Source: Sulfuricurvum sp.
Lineage (GTDB): Bacteria > Campylobacterota > Campylobacteria > Campylobacterales > Sulfurimonadaceae
Length of the DNA: 64,000 nt
Direction of reading: 5' to 3'
Assembly (NCBI GenBank): GCA_030692765.1
Contig: JAUYUB010000010.1
Location: 62,001-126,000, forward strand
Below, piece after piece: positions 44,425 through 54,815 of the stretch. Position 1 is the stretch's first letter; each line of letters opens with the position of its first letter. The translations under genes were made by a program, and so were the position numbers. The notes under the pieces were generated by a model. The model did not search any database, had not been told where the DNA came from, and was given only the letters and a program-made list of their open reading frames with translations.

Positions 44425-45348
44425 ATGAAAATCGCGGCTAACATTACTGAATTAATCGGCAATACCCCCCTTGTACGCCTTAGCACACCATCCTCCTCGA
44501 CAGGTGCTATTATCTTGGGAAAATGTGAGTTTATGAATCCAACGAGTTCCGTCAAAGACCGTATTGGGATCAGCATGATCACATCCGCAATGGCTGAGGG
44601 TAAAATCAATAAAGACACCATAATCATCGAGCCTACCAGTGGAAATACAGGGATTGCTTTGGCCTCGATTTGTGCAGCATTGGGTCTAAAGCTCACCCTC
44701 ACCATGCCAGAATCTATGAGCATCGAGCGTCGTAACCTTTTGCAAGCACTGGGCGCAAGCCTCGTGCTGACTCCTGCTTCGCAAGGGATGAAAGGGGCAA
44801 TTGATGAGGCCAATAAACTCGTAACGACGATCCCAAATGCAATCGTATTGCAGCAGTTTTCAAACCCTGCTAACCCACAGACCCATCGTGAAACCACAGG
44901 ACCGGAAATCTTACGCGATACCGATGGGAAGATTGATATTTTTGTTGCTGCCGTAGGTACAGGCGGTACCATTACAGGGGCAGGAGAAGCATTGCGTTCA
45001 GCCATCCCACATCTTCAAATCATTGCCGTTGAGCCAAAAGACTCTCCTGTTCTTTCAGGAGGTAACGCAGGACCGCATAAAATACAGGGGATTGGCGCAG
45101 GATTTGTCCCCGATGTTCTCAACACTTCTCTGTACAACGAAGTGATTACTGTCACTAATGAAGATGCTATAGCAACGGCCAAAGAGCTGGCTAAAACCGA
45201 GGGGATACTCGTGGGCATCTCTGCCGGGGCAAATGTGTATGCAGCAATGCAAGTGGCAAAACGTCCTGAAAACCAAGGGAAGACCATCGTCACTATTTTA
45301 TGTGATACTGCAGAACGCTATTTGAGTACCGCACTGTTTGAAGCCTGA
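44425..45348 (+). CDS. cysK: Cysteine synthase (O-acetylserine sulfhydrylase)
   Basis: 307 residues from the ATG at 44425; the ATG at 44413 is an alternative. PLP-dependent fold type II: Lys in [27 protein letters not shown], and the phosphate loop [13 protein letters not shown]. Makes cysteine from O-acetylserine and sulfide. It overlaps the next gene by 11 bases. Confidence 0.93.
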   Translation: MKIAANITELIGNTPLVRLSTPSSSTGAIILGKCEFMNPTSSVKDRIGISMITSAMAEGKINKDTIIIEPTSGNTGIALASICAALGLKLTLTMPESMSIERRNLLQALGASLVLTPASQGMKGAIDEANKLVTTIPNAIVLQQFSNPANPQTHRETTGPEILRDTDGKIDIFVAAVGTGGTITGAGEALRSAIPHLQIIAVEPKDSPVLSGGNAGPHKIQGIGAGFVPDVLNTSLYNEVITVTNEDAIATAKELAKTEGILVGISAGANVYAAMQVAKRPENQGKTIVTILCDTAERYLSTALFEA

Positions 45349-45919
45349 TCTTCTTTTCGAGACCATCCGCTGTGAGGATGGGCTTGCTGCTCATTTAGAC
45401 TACCATCAAAAACGCCTTGTATCTTCTTTGCAGTGCTTGGGTTCTAAAACGCACTTCGACTTAGACAAACTGCTCATTCCCCCACCCCATGGTCTTTATC
45501 GGTGCCGCTTTATTTACGATACAGATTCATATCGTATCGAATATCATCCTTATCTTCCTCGAACAATAAACTCATTGCGATTGATAACGAATGAGACGGT
45601 GCATTATCCACTTAAATACACCCATCGCGATGAGCTTAATGCCCTCTTTGAGCGCAGAGGTACCTGCGATGACGTTCTTATTGTCAAAGACGGGATACTC
45701 AAAGATACCACTATCGCAAATATCGCCTTGAAAATAAATGGGCAATGGATCACTCCCCAAACCCCTCTTTTATATGGGACTACAAGAGCGAGACTGATCG
45801 ATGAGGGCTTCCTCAAACCTGCCATTTTAACCACCGATGATCTATCCCATACACAAAAAGTTGCCATCATGAACGCAATGGTAGGATTTGTGGAGATCGA
45901 AAATGGTATAATTACCTAA
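45338..45919 (+). CDS. Class IV aminotransferase-like protein, possibly aminodeoxychorismate lyase
   Basis: 193 residues with a TTG start inside the end of cys[12 protein letters not shown] and a later [18 protein letters not shown] with a likely PLP-Lys, then [20 protein letters not shown] and [13 protein letters not shown], follow the PabC/IlvE pattern. It is short for the family (about 250-300), with a reduced N-terminal domain. PabC for folate synthesis is the most likely role; the tie to cysK is positional only. Confidence 0.7.
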   Translation: MKPDLLFETIRCEDGLAAHLDYHQKRLVSSLQCLGSKTHFDLDKLLIPPPHGLYRCRFIYDTDSYRIEYHPYLPRTINSLRLITNETVHYPLKYTHRDELNALFERRGTCDDVLIVKDGILKDTTIANIALKINGQWITPQTPLLYGTTRARLIDEGFLKPAILTTDDLSHTQKVAIMNAMVGFVEIENGIIT

Positions 45920-45942
45920 AATACACACAACAGGTTCATAGC

Positions 45943-46413
45943 ATGCTTTTCGATATTATTAAAAGTCCATCGTTTGGTCGACTCATGGAGACCCATATTC
46001 GCGATATACTGATCTTCCTCTTTGAAAAAGAGCAAAACTTTGGAATCTTATGCAAAATCGAGCATTTAACGTTTGATCCACCGTTGCCAGAAAATATCAG
46101 TCGTGAATTTCGGGCTATGACCCTTTTTTTCTTGGCCGGATATACCTTTGAAAGTGCTCGATTGGAAAACAATATGCTCTATTTTGAAGCAGGATTTGGT
46201 CAGGAAAATATTGGAAGTGTAGTGAGTGTTCCGTTATTGAGCATTGTTCAGGTGATCATTGATGACACACCCGCCTTTGTCAATCTTGCCATGCCTAGAG
46301 AAGAATCCGTCAATGTAACCATTGAAAAAAATGAAGGGGTTCAAAATTCAATGAGTTCTTTTCTTTCCAATCCTGAAAATCAGAAATTTATCAAAGAGCC
46401 CTCAAAAAAATAA
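45943..46413 (+). CDS. Conserved hypothetical protein with SspB-like pattern
   Basis: 156 residues, no membrane segment. By eye it resembles the ClpXP adaptor SspB: ILIFLFEKEQNFGILCKIE corresponds to the first helix and strand, and LENNMLYFEAGFGQ...SVVSVPLLSIVQVI to SspB's LANDEVRFNARFGG..RQVSVPLAAVLAI, at nearly the same distance. A polar tail of about 30 residues follows, as in SspB, but I see no clear ClpX-binding tail motif. The similarity is a hand comparison and could be chance. It starts 23 bases after the aminotransferase. Confidence 0.6.
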   Translation: MLFDIIKSPSFGRLMETHIRDILIFLFEKEQNFGILCKIEHLTFDPPLPENISREFRAMTLFFLAGYTFESARLENNMLYFEAGFGQENIGSVVSVPLLSIVQVIIDDTPAFVNLAMPREESVNVTIEKNEGVQNSMSSFLSNPENQKFIKEPSKK

Positions 46414-46419
46414 AGGGCT
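46397..46419. terminator. Hairpin between the SspB-like and LysR genes
   Basis: AGCCCT (46397-46402) pairs with AGGGCT (46414-46419) around an A-rich loop. It lies at the junction of two convergent genes and overlaps the first one's stop codon. There is no strong T tract outside the stem. Confidence 0.4.
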
Positions 46420-46422
46420 TGC

Positions 46423-47322
46423 TTAGAGTTTAAGCCCATGTAAAAAAGTAACAACGTTATCGATAAATGCATCGTGCTTACGTTCTTTGCTGTAAGCGAT
46501 GTAAAACTTACGCTTGATTTTATAGTTTTTAATACGTCCTTCATAAAGACGCCCTTCTGCAACTTCTTCATTGATAACATGCTGAGAAATAACCGAAACG
46601 ACCGGACGTTCTGCATTTTTAGGTGAATGCATAATCGTCTCTTTAATGGTTGTTGTGCTTGCAACGACGCCAATAACATTAAAACTCGAACACTCAACGC
46701 CGATCTCTTCAAAGACCTCTGAAGTAAGTTTACGCGTATGAGAAGCTTCATCACGACAGATCCAGTCAAATTTATACAGATCTTCTTTGCGGAGTTGTTT
46801 TGGGATCGGTTGATTAGAGAAGATAACCAATTCATCCTCTTCCCATTCTCTGTAGATAATGCCATCTTTAAATACCGGGGACTCGATTAATGCAATGTCA
46901 ATCTTTTTATCGATCAATTGGTCAATAATTTCTTCCGAGAGAGCCACACGAACGTGTACTTCATTATTGATCTTATCTTTTAATTGAGCCAAATACTTAG
47001 GAAGTACATAGTTTCCAATCGCATAAGAAGCCCCGACAACAAACGTAAACTCTTTATTGATAATTTTGAGAAGGTCTTTTTCACTTGAAAGAATCGCTTT
47101 TTCGAGCTTTACCGCAATTCGATAAAGGTCTTCGCCCTCTTTGGTTAGCTTAATCCCATTTTTTTTACGCTCAACAATACGCGTGTCGAGATATTCTTCA
47201 AGGAATTTAATCTGCTGCGTTACAGCAGGCTGTGAAATTCCCAATTTCGCTGAGGCTTTTGAAAAACTTTTTTCTTTGATAACCGTCAAAAAAGTCAGTA
47301 GTTTTGCAAAATCTTTTAACAT
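46423..47322 (-). CDS. LysR-family transcriptional regulator
   Basis: 299 residues. N-terminal winged helix-turn-helix KSFSKASAKLGISQPAVTQQIKFLE, then a linker helix and a two-lobed periplasmic-binding-protein-like effector domain (FVVGASYAIGNYVLPKYL onward). AGGAATC precedes the ATG and a TATAAT box lies further upstream. LysR regulators usually act on a divergent neighbour, here the helicase, but nothing in the sequence confirms a target. Confidence 0.92.
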   Translation of the reverse strand: MLKDFAKLLTFLTVIKEKSFSKASAKLGISQPAVTQQIKFLEEYLDTRIVERKKNGIKLTKEGEDLYRIAVKLEKAILSSEKDLLKIINKEFTFVVGASYAIGNYVLPKYLAQLKDKINNEVHVRVALSEEIIDQLIDKKIDIALIESPVFKDGIIYREWEEDELVIFSNQPIPKQLRKEDLYKFDWICRDEASHTRKLTSEVFEEIGVECSSFNVIGVVASTTTIKETIMHSPKNAERPVVSVISQHVINEEVAEGRLYEGRIKNYKIKRKFYIAYSKERKHDAFIDNVVTFLHGLKL

Positions 47323-47421
47323 AATGATTCCTATAAGTAAAATATATAAGCATATTATAACCCATTATTATGATGATTACAAGAGATGGACAATTTTAAA
47401 TTGCTTTGTGAAAGATTGGGA

Positions 47422-47427
47422 TATAAT
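47422..47427 (+). promoter_or_regulatory. -10 box of the helicase operon
   Basis: TATAAT, 33 bases before the ATG at 47461. AAGG near 47444 is the likely ribosome-binding site. Confidence 0.5.
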
Positions 47428-47460
47428 AAAAGAATTCATGCATGAAGGCGCAGTAATATT

Positions 47461-49509
47461 ATGGATAAAATTTTCGATAGTCTCAATGATGCCCAGCGTC
47501 AAGCCGTTGAGCAAACAGAAGGTCCGCTTTTGATTCTTGCAGGTGCGGGAAGTGGTAAAACAAAAACCATTACCTCGCGATTAGCCTACTTGCTTGATAC
47601 TGTTGGTATTCCTTCCAGCCAAACATTAACACTTACGTTTACCAATAAAGCGGCTAAAGAGATGCGTGAGAGAGCCATGGGTCTCATAACTCAAAACTCT
47701 TTTCCGCCCTTGCTGTGTACCTTTCATAAATTTGGGCTACTCTTTTTAAAATTTCACATCCATTTACTGGGACGAAGCAATAATTTTGTGGTTATTGATA
47801 CCGATGACAAAAAAAAGATTCTCAAAAAAATCAATGCCGAGCTGCCAACGGCCCTTATTGCCAGCGAGATTTCCCGCTATAAAAACTCTATGATAGACCC
47901 GCAAGAGGCCTACTCCCAAGCAGAACTGACAAACTACAAAAACATTGCAAAAATTTATGAAGAGTATGAAGTTTATCTGCTCAAAAACAACCTTGTCGAT
48001 TTCGATGATCTCCTCTGTCTTACTTATAAACTATTAGATGAACATCCTGAGCTCTGCATTCAAACCAGTCAAAAATATCGTTACATCATGATTGATGAGT
48101 ATCAAGATACCAACGAGTTACAGTTACGATTGCTCCAAAAACTTTGTACGTCTCATAACAACCTATGTGTCGTGGGTGATGATGATCAAAGTATTTATGG
48201 CTGGCGCGGTGCACATGTTCGTAATATTTTAGAATTTGATCAAGACTTTGCAGATGCCACTGTCATCAAACTCGAATATAACTATCGTTCTACTCAACCA
48301 ATCTTAACAGTTGCCAATGCTCTCATCGAACATAATCGCTCAAGACTTGGCAAAACCCTCATCGCCACAAAGACGGGAGGAAATGATGTGGTAACACTCA
48401 CATCCCATGATGAGAGCGAAGAAGCAAAAAAAATTGCTAAAGCTATACGTGCATTACTTGACAAAGGCGTTCGTGCCAGCGACATCGCCGTTCTTTACCG
48501 TATCAATGCTCTGAGCCGTTCCTTGGAAGAGGGGCTTAATCGTGGTGGTATTGCCTACCGTCTTGTAGGCGGATTACGCTTTTACGACCGGGCAGAGATC
48601 AAAGATCTCATCAGTTATTTGCGGGTTATTACCAATGTACATGACAACTTTTCGCTTAAACGTATTATAAATAAACCAAAACGCGGACTGGGAAAAGCGA
48701 GCATCGAAAAAATAGAGCTCACCGCTATGGAAGCTGAAAAATCAATGTTTGAGTTTATTGCAACATCCAGCGACAGTGAGCTCGAGGCCTTGGCGCGTAA
48801 AAAAAGCACCCAAGAGTTACGTAAATTCATCCTAGAGATCAATGAACTTCGTACCATTGCGTCCGAAGCGATGTATCAATTTATAGATGCTCTTGAAGAT
48901 CGTTTTAAAATCAAAGAAACACTTCACGGTCTACCAGATGAAAGCGACAAGATTTCGAACGTCGATGAGTTTTACGGTCTATTTCGTGACTACGTTAAAC
49001 AAAATCCGGATGCTGGACTGGCAGAATTTCTCAACGACATTACCTTGCAAAGCGATCAGGATCAAATTGAGGGGGAGAGTATCTACATCATGAGTATCCA
49101 TGCCTCCAAAGGACTGGAATTTGAGCACCTTTTTGTCATTGGTATGGAAGAAGGATTTTTACCTCTTGTGGGTGATGGCAGTGATTTGGAAGAAGAGCGC
49201 CGTTTGGGTTACGTAGCCTTTACGCGTGCCAAATCCAACCTCACCATCTCCAGTGTAAACAGCCGTTTTTACAAAGGCCGCCGTACCGACTTACATAAAA
49301 GCCGATTTATTAATGAAGCGGGATTATGTGAGGGATCTTTGATCTTGGAAAAAAACACTTCCTTCAAAAAAGGGGATTTGGTTCGCCACAAAATATTTGG
49401 TGCGGGACGTGTCGAGGGTGTCAGCAAATCGGGGCGCGAATTTAAACTTCTCATTAACTTTGGTGGCAACAAGCGTGATATTCTTGCCTCATTTGTGGAA
49501 AAGCTCTAG
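47461..49509 (+). CDS. UvrD/PcrA/Rep-type DNA helicase
   Basis: 682 residues, superfamily 1A 3'-5' helicase. GAGSGKTKTI (Walker A), MIDEYQDTNELQ (motif II), GDDDQSIYGWRGA (motif III), EYNYRST, IMSIHASKGLEF and VAFTRAKSNL are intact. The C-terminal ends with the basic KFG-like module VRHKIFGAGRVEGV seen in PcrA. It heads the operon helicase-truB-csrA-ispE-smpB, an order found in other Campylobacterota. Confidence 0.93.
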   Translation: MDKIFDSLNDAQRQAVEQTEGPLLILAGAGSGKTKTITSRLAYLLDTVGIPSSQTLTLTFTNKAAKEMRERAMGLITQNSFPPLLCTFHKFGLLFLKFHIHLLGRSNNFVVIDTDDKKKILKKINAELPTALIASEISRYKNSMIDPQEAYSQAELTNYKNIAKIYEEYEVYLLKNNLVDFDDLLCLTYKLLDEHPELCIQTSQKYRYIMIDEYQDTNELQLRLLQKLCTSHNNLCVVGDDDQSIYGWRGAHVRNILEFDQDFADATVIKLEYNYRSTQPILTVANALIEHNRSRLGKTLIATKTGGNDVVTLTSHDESEEAKKIAKAIRALLDKGVRASDIAVLYRINALSRSLEEGLNRGGIAYRLVGGLRFYDRAEIKDLISYLRVITNVHDNFSLKRIINKPKRGLGKASIEKIELTAMEAEKSMFEFIATSSDSELEALARKKSTQELRKFILEINELRTIASEAMYQFIDALEDRFKIKETLHGLPDESDKISNVDEFYGLFRDYVKQNPDAGLAEFLNDITLQSDQDQIEGESIYIMSIHASKGLEFEHLFVIGMEEGFLPLVGDGSDLEEERRLGYVAFTRAKSNLTISSVNSRFYKGRRTDLHKSRFINEAGLCEGSLILEKNTSFKKGDLVRHKIFGAGRVEGVSKSGREFKLLINFGGNKRDILASFVEKL

Positions 49510-49512
49510 CCG

Positions 49513-50337
49513 ATGTCCTCTAAACTTTTTGTGGCGTATAAACCGACCGGCATCAGTTCCAATCAACTTCTTGGACGTATTAAACGCCGTTACGGAGAAA
49601 AAAAAGCGGGGTACTCAGGAACTCTTGACCCTTTTGCTAAAGGGGTTTTGATTGTTGCATTTGGCAATCATGGGCGCTTGTTCCGATTTTTAAACAAAGC
49701 ACCCAAGCGCTACCGTGCAACACTTTGGCTGGGTGCCTATTCACCTACTTTGGATATCGAAAAAATCGAGGACATTGCGACCATTGCACCTATTCCCAAA
49801 GAGACTCTTATCCAAACCATCGAATCATTAAAAGGGGAATTGACCTATCTTCCTCCCAAATACAGCGCTAAACGTCTTAACGGAAAACGTGCCTATGAGT
49901 TTGCACGTGCTGGTATTGAGATTGAACTTAAAAGTGTTACCTCCACTATTTACGATATCCATCTCCTTCATTATTGCCACCCTTTTGTCACCTTTGAAGC
50001 AACCGTTTCTGAGGGAAGCTACATACGTTCACTTGGCGAGTTAATCGCCAATAAACTTGGATGTGATGGAGCCCTGAGTGCATTGGAACGTCTCAACGAA
50101 GGTCAGTTTATCTATGATAATGAACGACCCATCGATATAAAAACAGCTTTAGGAATCCCTAAAAATTGCTATAATGGCAATGGCGAATCAATCCTTCTGG
50201 GACAACCGCTTAGCAAAGAGCATTTTGAGATACAAGCCAATGGAACCTACTGGATTGACAATGGTGATACGATCTCTGTTCTTGAGTTCACTGATGAAAA
50301 AATACACTATTTACTCAATAAGGTTGCTGCATGCTGA
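49513..50337 (+). CDS. truB: tRNA pseudouridine55 synthase TruB
   Basis: 274 residues. Catalytic Asp39 in KAGYSGTLDPFAKGVLIVAFG, then KRYRATLWLGAYSPTLD and PPKYSAKRLNGKRAYEFAR. It makes the pseudouridine in the T-loop of tRNAs. It begins three bases after the helicase stop without an obvious ribosome-binding site and overlaps csrA by seven bases. Confidence 0.95.
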   Translation: MSSKLFVAYKPTGISSNQLLGRIKRRYGEKKAGYSGTLDPFAKGVLIVAFGNHGRLFRFLNKAPKRYRATLWLGAYSPTLDIEKIEDIATIAPIPKETLIQTIESLKGELTYLPPKYSAKRLNGKRAYEFARAGIEIELKSVTSTIYDIHLLHYCHPFVTFEATVSEGSYIRSLGELIANKLGCDGALSALERLNEGQFIYDNERPIDIKTALGIPKNCYNGNGESILLGQPLSKEHFEIQANGTYWIDNGDTISVLEFTDEKIHYLLNKVAAC

Positions 50338-50561
50338 TACTTTCACGTAAACTGGATGAATCCATCCTTATTGGAGATTCCATCACCTTGAAAGTCATTT
50401 CTATTGACAAAGGAAGCGTAAAACTCGGTATCGACGCACCTACTAATGTTCGTGTATTGCGCAGTGAACTTATAAATGCGGTAAAAGATTCCAATCAAGC
50501 TGCATCAACACAGCAAGACGATTCTCTCTTGCGCCAGCTAGCCCAAAAATTCAAATTATGA
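50331..50561 (+). CDS. csrA: Carbon storage regulator CsrA
   Basis: 76 residues, RNA-binding translational regulator. MLILSRKLDESILIGDSITL and the GSVKLGIDAP core are typical; the Arg of VRVLRSELI needed for RNA binding is present. In Campylobacterota it is countered by FliW and controls flagellin mRNA. It overlaps truB and ispE. Confidence 0.96.
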   Translation: MLILSRKLDESILIGDSITLKVISIDKGSVKLGIDAPTNVRVLRSELINAVKDSNQAASTQQDDSLLRQLAQKFKL

Positions 50562-51334
50562 TTCAATACCTCGCTTACGCAAAAGTCAATATTTTTCTCA
50601 AAATAACGGGAAAAAGAGGAGACTATCACACCATAACCTCTCGCTTTATGCGTGTGAACACGCTTTATGACACCCTTTGGTTTGAACCAAAATCTACCCC
50701 GGAATTTGAAATCAGGGGAAACTTCGATTGTGAAATAAGCTCAAATACAATCTATAAAGCCTATAAAAACCTCCTAGCCGCAACCAACTCTAATAAACTA
50801 TCACACTGGATGCAAAACAATGCTGTCTGTGTAAAAAAACAGATCCCATCTTTCGCCGGATTAGGCGGAGGAAGCTCGGATGCCGCTACCTATTTACATA
50901 TGTGCAATGAACAACTGGAACTTGGGTTAAGTACTGAAGCGCTTGCTGTAATCGGGGCAAATGTTGGGGCAGACGTCCCTTTTTTCGTTTATGGATACGA
51001 GAGTGCTAATGTAAGCGGTATCGGAGAAATTGTAGAGCACTATGATGAAAAACCGCTTGAATTTGAGATCATAACACCTCAGATAAAAATCAGCACTCCT
51101 GCAGTCTATAATTACTACCGGGAGCATCTCTATACGCCTATAAACCCCGAAGAAGCAGCACGACTGCAGCTCATGCCTTCGATTGATATTTTAACGACAA
51201 TAAAGCCTAAAGAAGCAAACGATCTTTTTCCTGCCGCACTGAAAAGCTATCCTGAACTTTGCGAAAAAGAGGGATGGTTTTTTTCCGGAAGTGGAAGTAG
51301 TTTTTTCAGATTAAAGGAACCTACAGATGGGTGA
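50558..51334 (+). CDS. ispE: 4-diphosphocytidyl-2-C-methylerythritol kinase
   Basis: 258 residues, GHMP kinase of the non-mevalonate isoprenoid pathway. [19 protein letters not shown] at the N-terminus and [18 protein letters not shown] as ATP loop, then [10 protein letters not shown], and the C-terminal FSGSGSSFF. It overlaps both neighbours by a few bases. Confidence 0.94.
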   Translation: MIQYLAYAKVNIFLKITGKRGDYHTITSRFMRVNTLYDTLWFEPKSTPEFEIRGNFDCEISSNTIYKAYKNLLAATNSNKLSHWMQNNAVCVKKQIPSFAGLGGGSSDAATYLHMCNEQLELGLSTEALAVIGANVGADVPFFVYGYESANVSGIGEIVEHYDEKPLEFEIITPQIKISTPAVYNYYREHLYTPINPEEAARLQLMPSIDILTTIKPKEANDLFPAALKSYPELCEKEGWFFSGSGSSFFRLKEPTDG

Positions 51335-51779
51335 AAATATAGCCACCAATAAAAAAGCATTTTTTGACTTTCACATTGAAGAAAAATTTGAGGCAGGTGT
51401 TGTCTTGCATGGCAGTGAGGTCAAAGCCCTACGTGCAGGACGGGTCAATCTCAAAGACGGCTTTATCAAAATTGTACGCGGCGAAGCAATACTGTTTAAT
51501 GTCCATATCGGAGTCCTGAATACAACGCACCACTATTACGGGCATGAAGAACGTGGAAGCCGTAAACTTCTACTGCATAAGAAACAAATAGACAAGATGT
51601 TTAAAGCCGTAGAGAAAGAAGGGTTTACACTCGTCCCGTTGAGTATCTATTTCAATGATCGTAACCTTGCTAAAATGCAAGTAGCCATTGCCAAAGGTAA
51701 AAAACTCTACGATAAGCGTAGTGATCTCAAAGAAAAAGACATCAAGCGTGACATGGAACGAGCCATCAAAGGAGAATAA
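51327..51779 (+). CDS. smpB: SsrA-binding protein SmpB
   Basis: 150 residues. [39 protein letters not shown] is the tmRNA-binding OB-fold signature; the tail [16 protein letters not shown] is typical. It works with tmRNA to rescue stalled ribosomes and tag their products for ClpXP. It overlaps ispE by eight bases. Confidence 0.97.
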   Translation: MGENIATNKKAFFDFHIEEKFEAGVVLHGSEVKALRAGRVNLKDGFIKIVRGEAILFNVHIGVLNTTHHYYGHEERGSRKLLLHKKQIDKMFKAVEKEGFTLVPLSIYFNDRNLAKMQVAIAKGKKLYDKRSDLKEKDIKRDMERAIKGE

Positions 51780-51781
51780 TT

Positions 51782-52576
51782 ATGATTACGCTTCACGACC
51801 TTCACCTGGAGGATCTCCAAAACAAATTACACCCTTCCGTCTTTGAAGAACACCAAGATTATCAAATCTTAATTCTTCGATTACCTGAACAGATAAATAA
51901 TAAGTTCAATTTTAACTCTCATGGCTTCATCATCATTGAAAAAGATGTTTATCATTATGATCAAATTCAAGCCAATTTAGTTCCCTTTCCCAATGGACTA
52001 GACGACCTATATCACTTCTTGGACAGTAAAATAGACATTTTAATGCATGACATTGAATCAATACAAGAAGAAATAGCTTTATTGGAAGATGCACTGTATC
52101 AAAAGTTTACCTCTAGATTTATGGAGCATTGGCATGCATTTAAAAAAGAGTTATCACAATCAGAACGGGTTATTATTAAGTCGGTTGACACACTTGAACT
52201 CTTCATCACAAAATCAAAAACTAACGCCAGCTTTCCACTTAGCGAATTTTATGATCTGCATGAACATTTAGAGCGAACGCTGCGATCAAACGCAAATGCC
52301 AACGATCAACTCAACAATCTTTATAACTACTATACGTTGCGTTCAAATGATCGCATGAACCACAGTATCTACATCCTAACCATTATCTCCGTCATCTTTT
52401 TGCCGCTCAACTTGGTGGTAGGTTTTTTTGGAATGAACACAGGGGGATTACCGTTTCAAAAAATAGAATCAGGAACAGCCTATGCGTCGATTACTATGAT
52501 TTTATTTACATTAGGAATAATAGCATCTGTATTGTGGAAAATTAAAAAAGATAAGTTTTCTCCCGCACCAGAATGA
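51782..52576 (+). CDS. CorA-like divalent-cation transporter
   Basis: 264 residues. A long helical cytoplasmic funnel (about 80-205) leads into two C-terminal membrane segments with the pore motif FFGMNTGG (GMN) between them. It carries Mg, and sometimes Co or Zn; this member is shorter than E. coli CorA (316), with a reduced N-terminal domain. GGAGAATAAT precedes the ATG. Confidence 0.9.
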   Translation: MITLHDLHLEDLQNKLHPSVFEEHQDYQILILRLPEQINNKFNFNSHGFIIIEKDVYHYDQIQANLVPFPNGLDDLYHFLDSKIDILMHDIESIQEEIALLEDALYQKFTSRFMEHWHAFKKELSQSERVIIKSVDTLELFITKSKTNASFPLSEFYDLHEHLERTLRSNANANDQLNNLYNYYTLRSNDRMNHSIYILTIISVIFLPLNLVVGFFGMNTGGLPFQKIESGTAYASITMILFTLGIIASVLWKIKKDKFSPAPE

Positions 52577-52611
52577 TGCGAGGGACTTTGCGGAAGATAT
52601 TCGTTTTAGTT

Positions 52612-52986
52612 TTAAACGTTACTAGCTTTTGGGCGACGAATTTCTTTGATACGTGCTTTTTTACCAGCAAGATCACGAAGGTAGAACAATTTAGCACGAC
52701 GAACGCGACCACGGCGAAGTACTTCAATTTTTTCTAAGCTATCGCTGTAGATTGGGAATACACGTTCGATACCGATAGCATTTGCTCCGATTTTACGAAC
52801 TGTAATCGTACGGCCTGTGCCTTCTCCACGAATAGAGATACAAACACCTTCATAAATCTGAGTACGTGATTTCTCACCCTCTGTAATGTTTACTGAAAGA
52901 CGAACAGTATCACCTGCGCGAAACAGGGGAACATTTTTGCCTTCCATTTGTGCTTGCTCAAAGCTAGCGATGTATTTATTTTTCAT
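52612..52986 (-). CDS. rplS: Ribosomal protein bL19
   Basis: 124 residues with [29 protein letters not shown] and [32 protein letters not shown], the bL19 signature. Last gene of the rpsP-khpA-rimM-trmD-rplS operon, overlapping trmD by 11 bases. Confidence 0.98.
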   Translation of the reverse strand: MKNKYIASFEQAQMEGKNVPLFRAGDTVRLSVNITEGEKSRTQIYEGVCISIRGEGTGRTITVRKIGANAIGIERVFPIYSDSLEKIEVLRRGRVRRAKLFYLRDLAGKKARIKEIRRPKASNV

Positions 52987-53671
52987 AAGACGTCCTTATT
53001 TTATGCTTCAGTAGCTGTTCGGGTCTGAAATGTTTTGTTTTACATTCAGACATAGCTAATTTTAGTGCTTGAATTTTACTGTGATTTCCCTTTAAGTATT
53101 CTGATGGAACACCCAAATTGTTATATATTGGCGGCTTTCCAAAAGAAGGTGCTTCCAAAAGTGGCGTTTCAAAACTTTCAGTTTCCAACGATTCACTGTT
53201 TCCAAGAACTCCCTCTATGTTTCGAACGATCGCATCAGTCATAACAAGCGATGGAAGTTCACCCCCTGTCAAAATATAATCCCCAATACTAAAGACTTCA
53301 TCCGCGAAGGTTTCAATCACCCTCTCATCAATCCCCTCATACCGACCGCTTACAAAAACGATATGCGATTTATTCGCAAGGCGCTTTGCATCGTTTTGCG
53401 TAAACTGCTTTCCGACCGGTGCTGCGAAGATGATATATGCTTCATCATCTAATGTTGACAACGTATCAAATAAAGGCTGTGGCGTCATAACCATTCCTGC
53501 CCCACCACCTACACACGTATCATCCACTTTAGCGTGTTTTGATGCGCTGTAATCTCTGGGATTAAGAAAGGAAATTTGAAACTTATCAGCTTCAATCGCC
53601 CGCTTTAAAATCGAGTCTTGAAAATATCCCTCTATCAGATTGGAGAAAAGAGTCACATACGTAAAATGCAT
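52976..53671 (-). CDS. trmD: tRNA (guanine37-N1)-methyltransferase
   Basis: 231 residues from the ATG that overlaps the rimM stop by one base (TGATG). The trefoil-knot SPOUT motifs [13 protein letters not shown] and [21 protein letters not shown] are intact. It makes m1G37, preventing frameshifts. Confidence 0.97.
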   Translation of the reverse strand: MHFTYVTLFSNLIEGYFQDSILKRAIEADKFQISFLNPRDYSASKHAKVDDTCVGGGAGMVMTPQPLFDTLSTLDDEAYIIFAAPVGKQFTQNDAKRLANKSHIVFVSGRYEGIDERVIETFADEVFSIGDYILTGGELPSLVMTDAIVRNIEGVLGNSESLETESFETPLLEAPSFGKPPIYNNLGVPSEYLKGNHSKIQALKLAMSECKTKHFRPEQLLKHKIRTSYEK

Positions 53672-54225
53672 CACGATGCTTCTAATAAATCCAAACCGCC
53701 CTCAACCATAATTTTTTTCATCTCTAAATCCGCTTTGAGAACAAAACGATCAATGTAAGGGATTAAAAAAGTTTCAGGAAGCCCTTTTGCCACTAATGCA
53801 CTGTCGGTCTTAACCGACAAAAAATCCTGCGGACCGATACGCTCAATCTCATCCAATGTACCCAGTAAAAGGTCACCTTCATAAATCAATAATCCAATCA
53901 AGTCAAACCAAAAATATTCACCCTCTTTGAGTTTACATCGCGCGCGAGTTTCCTCATAGGTAGTAAATAGCTTGGCGTTTGTTAATGTCTTAGCAGCTTC
54001 TGGAGTATCGTAACCTACAATGTGAACAAGCTCACGCTCTGGGTTGTAACTGGCAAGGGTAATAGTGGAACCATTTTCCAGAGTAAACGTTGCATTTTTA
54101 GCAAATTGTTCTGGAAAATCAGTAAAGAGGTTCAGTTTCATGTCGCCCTTCAGGGCTACCGTGCGGCCAATCGTGGCAACATGAAGAAGAGTAGAATCAG
54201 GTGAATTACGAAATCGGTTCGACAT
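53671..54225 (-). CDS. rimM: 16S rRNA processing protein RimM
   Basis: 184 residues from the ATG at 54225, 20 bases inside the end of khpA; a longer frame would overlap khpA almost fully. [19 protein letters not shown] opens the RimM domain and the PRC-barrel half has [22 protein letters not shown]. It assists 30S maturation. Confidence 0.9.
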   Translation of the reverse strand: MSNRFRNSPDSTLLHVATIGRTVALKGDMKLNLFTDFPEQFAKNATFTLENGSTITLASYNPERELVHIVGYDTPEAAKTLTNAKLFTTYEETRARCKLKEGEYFWFDLIGLLIYEGDLLLGTLDEIERIGPQDFLSVKTDSALVAKGLPETFLIPYIDRFVLKADLEMKKIMVEGGLDLLEAS

Positions 54226-54445
54226 TGATACGGTAACTCTTACCATCTTTGGCTTTGCAACCTGAAATAACGGTTTTAATCGCACCAATCATCTTACCCT
54301 CTTTGCCTATGAGCTTGCCCACATCCGCTTGGTTAGCGTGCAGTACAATCTCAGTCACTTCATCACCCTCATGCGTATCTACCCTGATCTGTTCAGGATA
54401 AGACGCGATCAATCGCGCGAATCCGGCGACAAAGTCGGCTACCAT
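54206..54445 (-). CDS. khpA: KH-domain RNA-binding protein KhpA
   Basis: 79 residues: one KH domain with the GKLIGKEGKMIGAIK loop (GxxG twice). It lies between rpsP and rimM as in many bacteria. Partner of KhpB/EloR in Firmicutes; its targets in Campylobacterota are unknown. Confidence 0.92.
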   Translation of the reverse strand: MVADFVAGFARLIASYPEQIRVDTHEGDEVTEIVLHANQADVGKLIGKEGKMIGAIKTVISGCKAKDGKSYRINVEPIS

Positions 54446-54447
54446 GA

Positions 54448-54678
54448 TTACTTACCTGTAATTTTTTTAACGCGATCAGACAACTGAGCACCAACGCTCA
54501 TCCAATACGCAAGACGATCTTCATCAACTTTAACCGTTGAAGGTTCTGTCATAGGGTTGTAGTAACCGATCAATTCAATCCAACCACCATCACGACGCTT
54601 ACGGCTATCGGTTACCGCGATACGGTAGAAAGGTTGTTTTTTACGTCCCATACGGGTTAAGCGAATGACTGTTGCCAT
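54448..54678 (-). CDS. rpsP: Ribosomal protein bS16
   Basis: 76 residues, [20 protein letters not shown] opening and YNPM...[18 protein letters not shown] core. AAGGA precedes the ATG. First gene of its operon, about 137 bases downstream of ffh, in which no further gene was seen. Confidence 0.98.
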   Translation of the reverse strand: MATVIRLTRMGRKKQPFYRIAVTDSRKRRDGGWIELIGYYNPMTEPSTVKVDEDRLAYWMSVGAQLSDRVKKITGK

Positions 54679-54815
54679 GTTATATCCTTGTTGTAATTAT
54701 TTTTTAACGCACAGTACCTTAGAAGAGTGTTTTGCCCACAAAAGCAAAAAGAAACCTCTAAACTGCTGGAACGCTAAGTCAGAGATTTGATAAAATCCCC
54801 TGCTTAACGTTCTAC

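Noticed and set aside
44397..45005. 202-codon open frame opposite cysK
   Set aside because: Long but fully antisense to a conserved PLP enzyme; no start signal or domain.
52561..52595. Hairpin between the CorA-like gene and rplS as bidirectional terminator
   Set aside because: Stem is short with wobble and mismatches, and the nearest T tract is over ten bases away.
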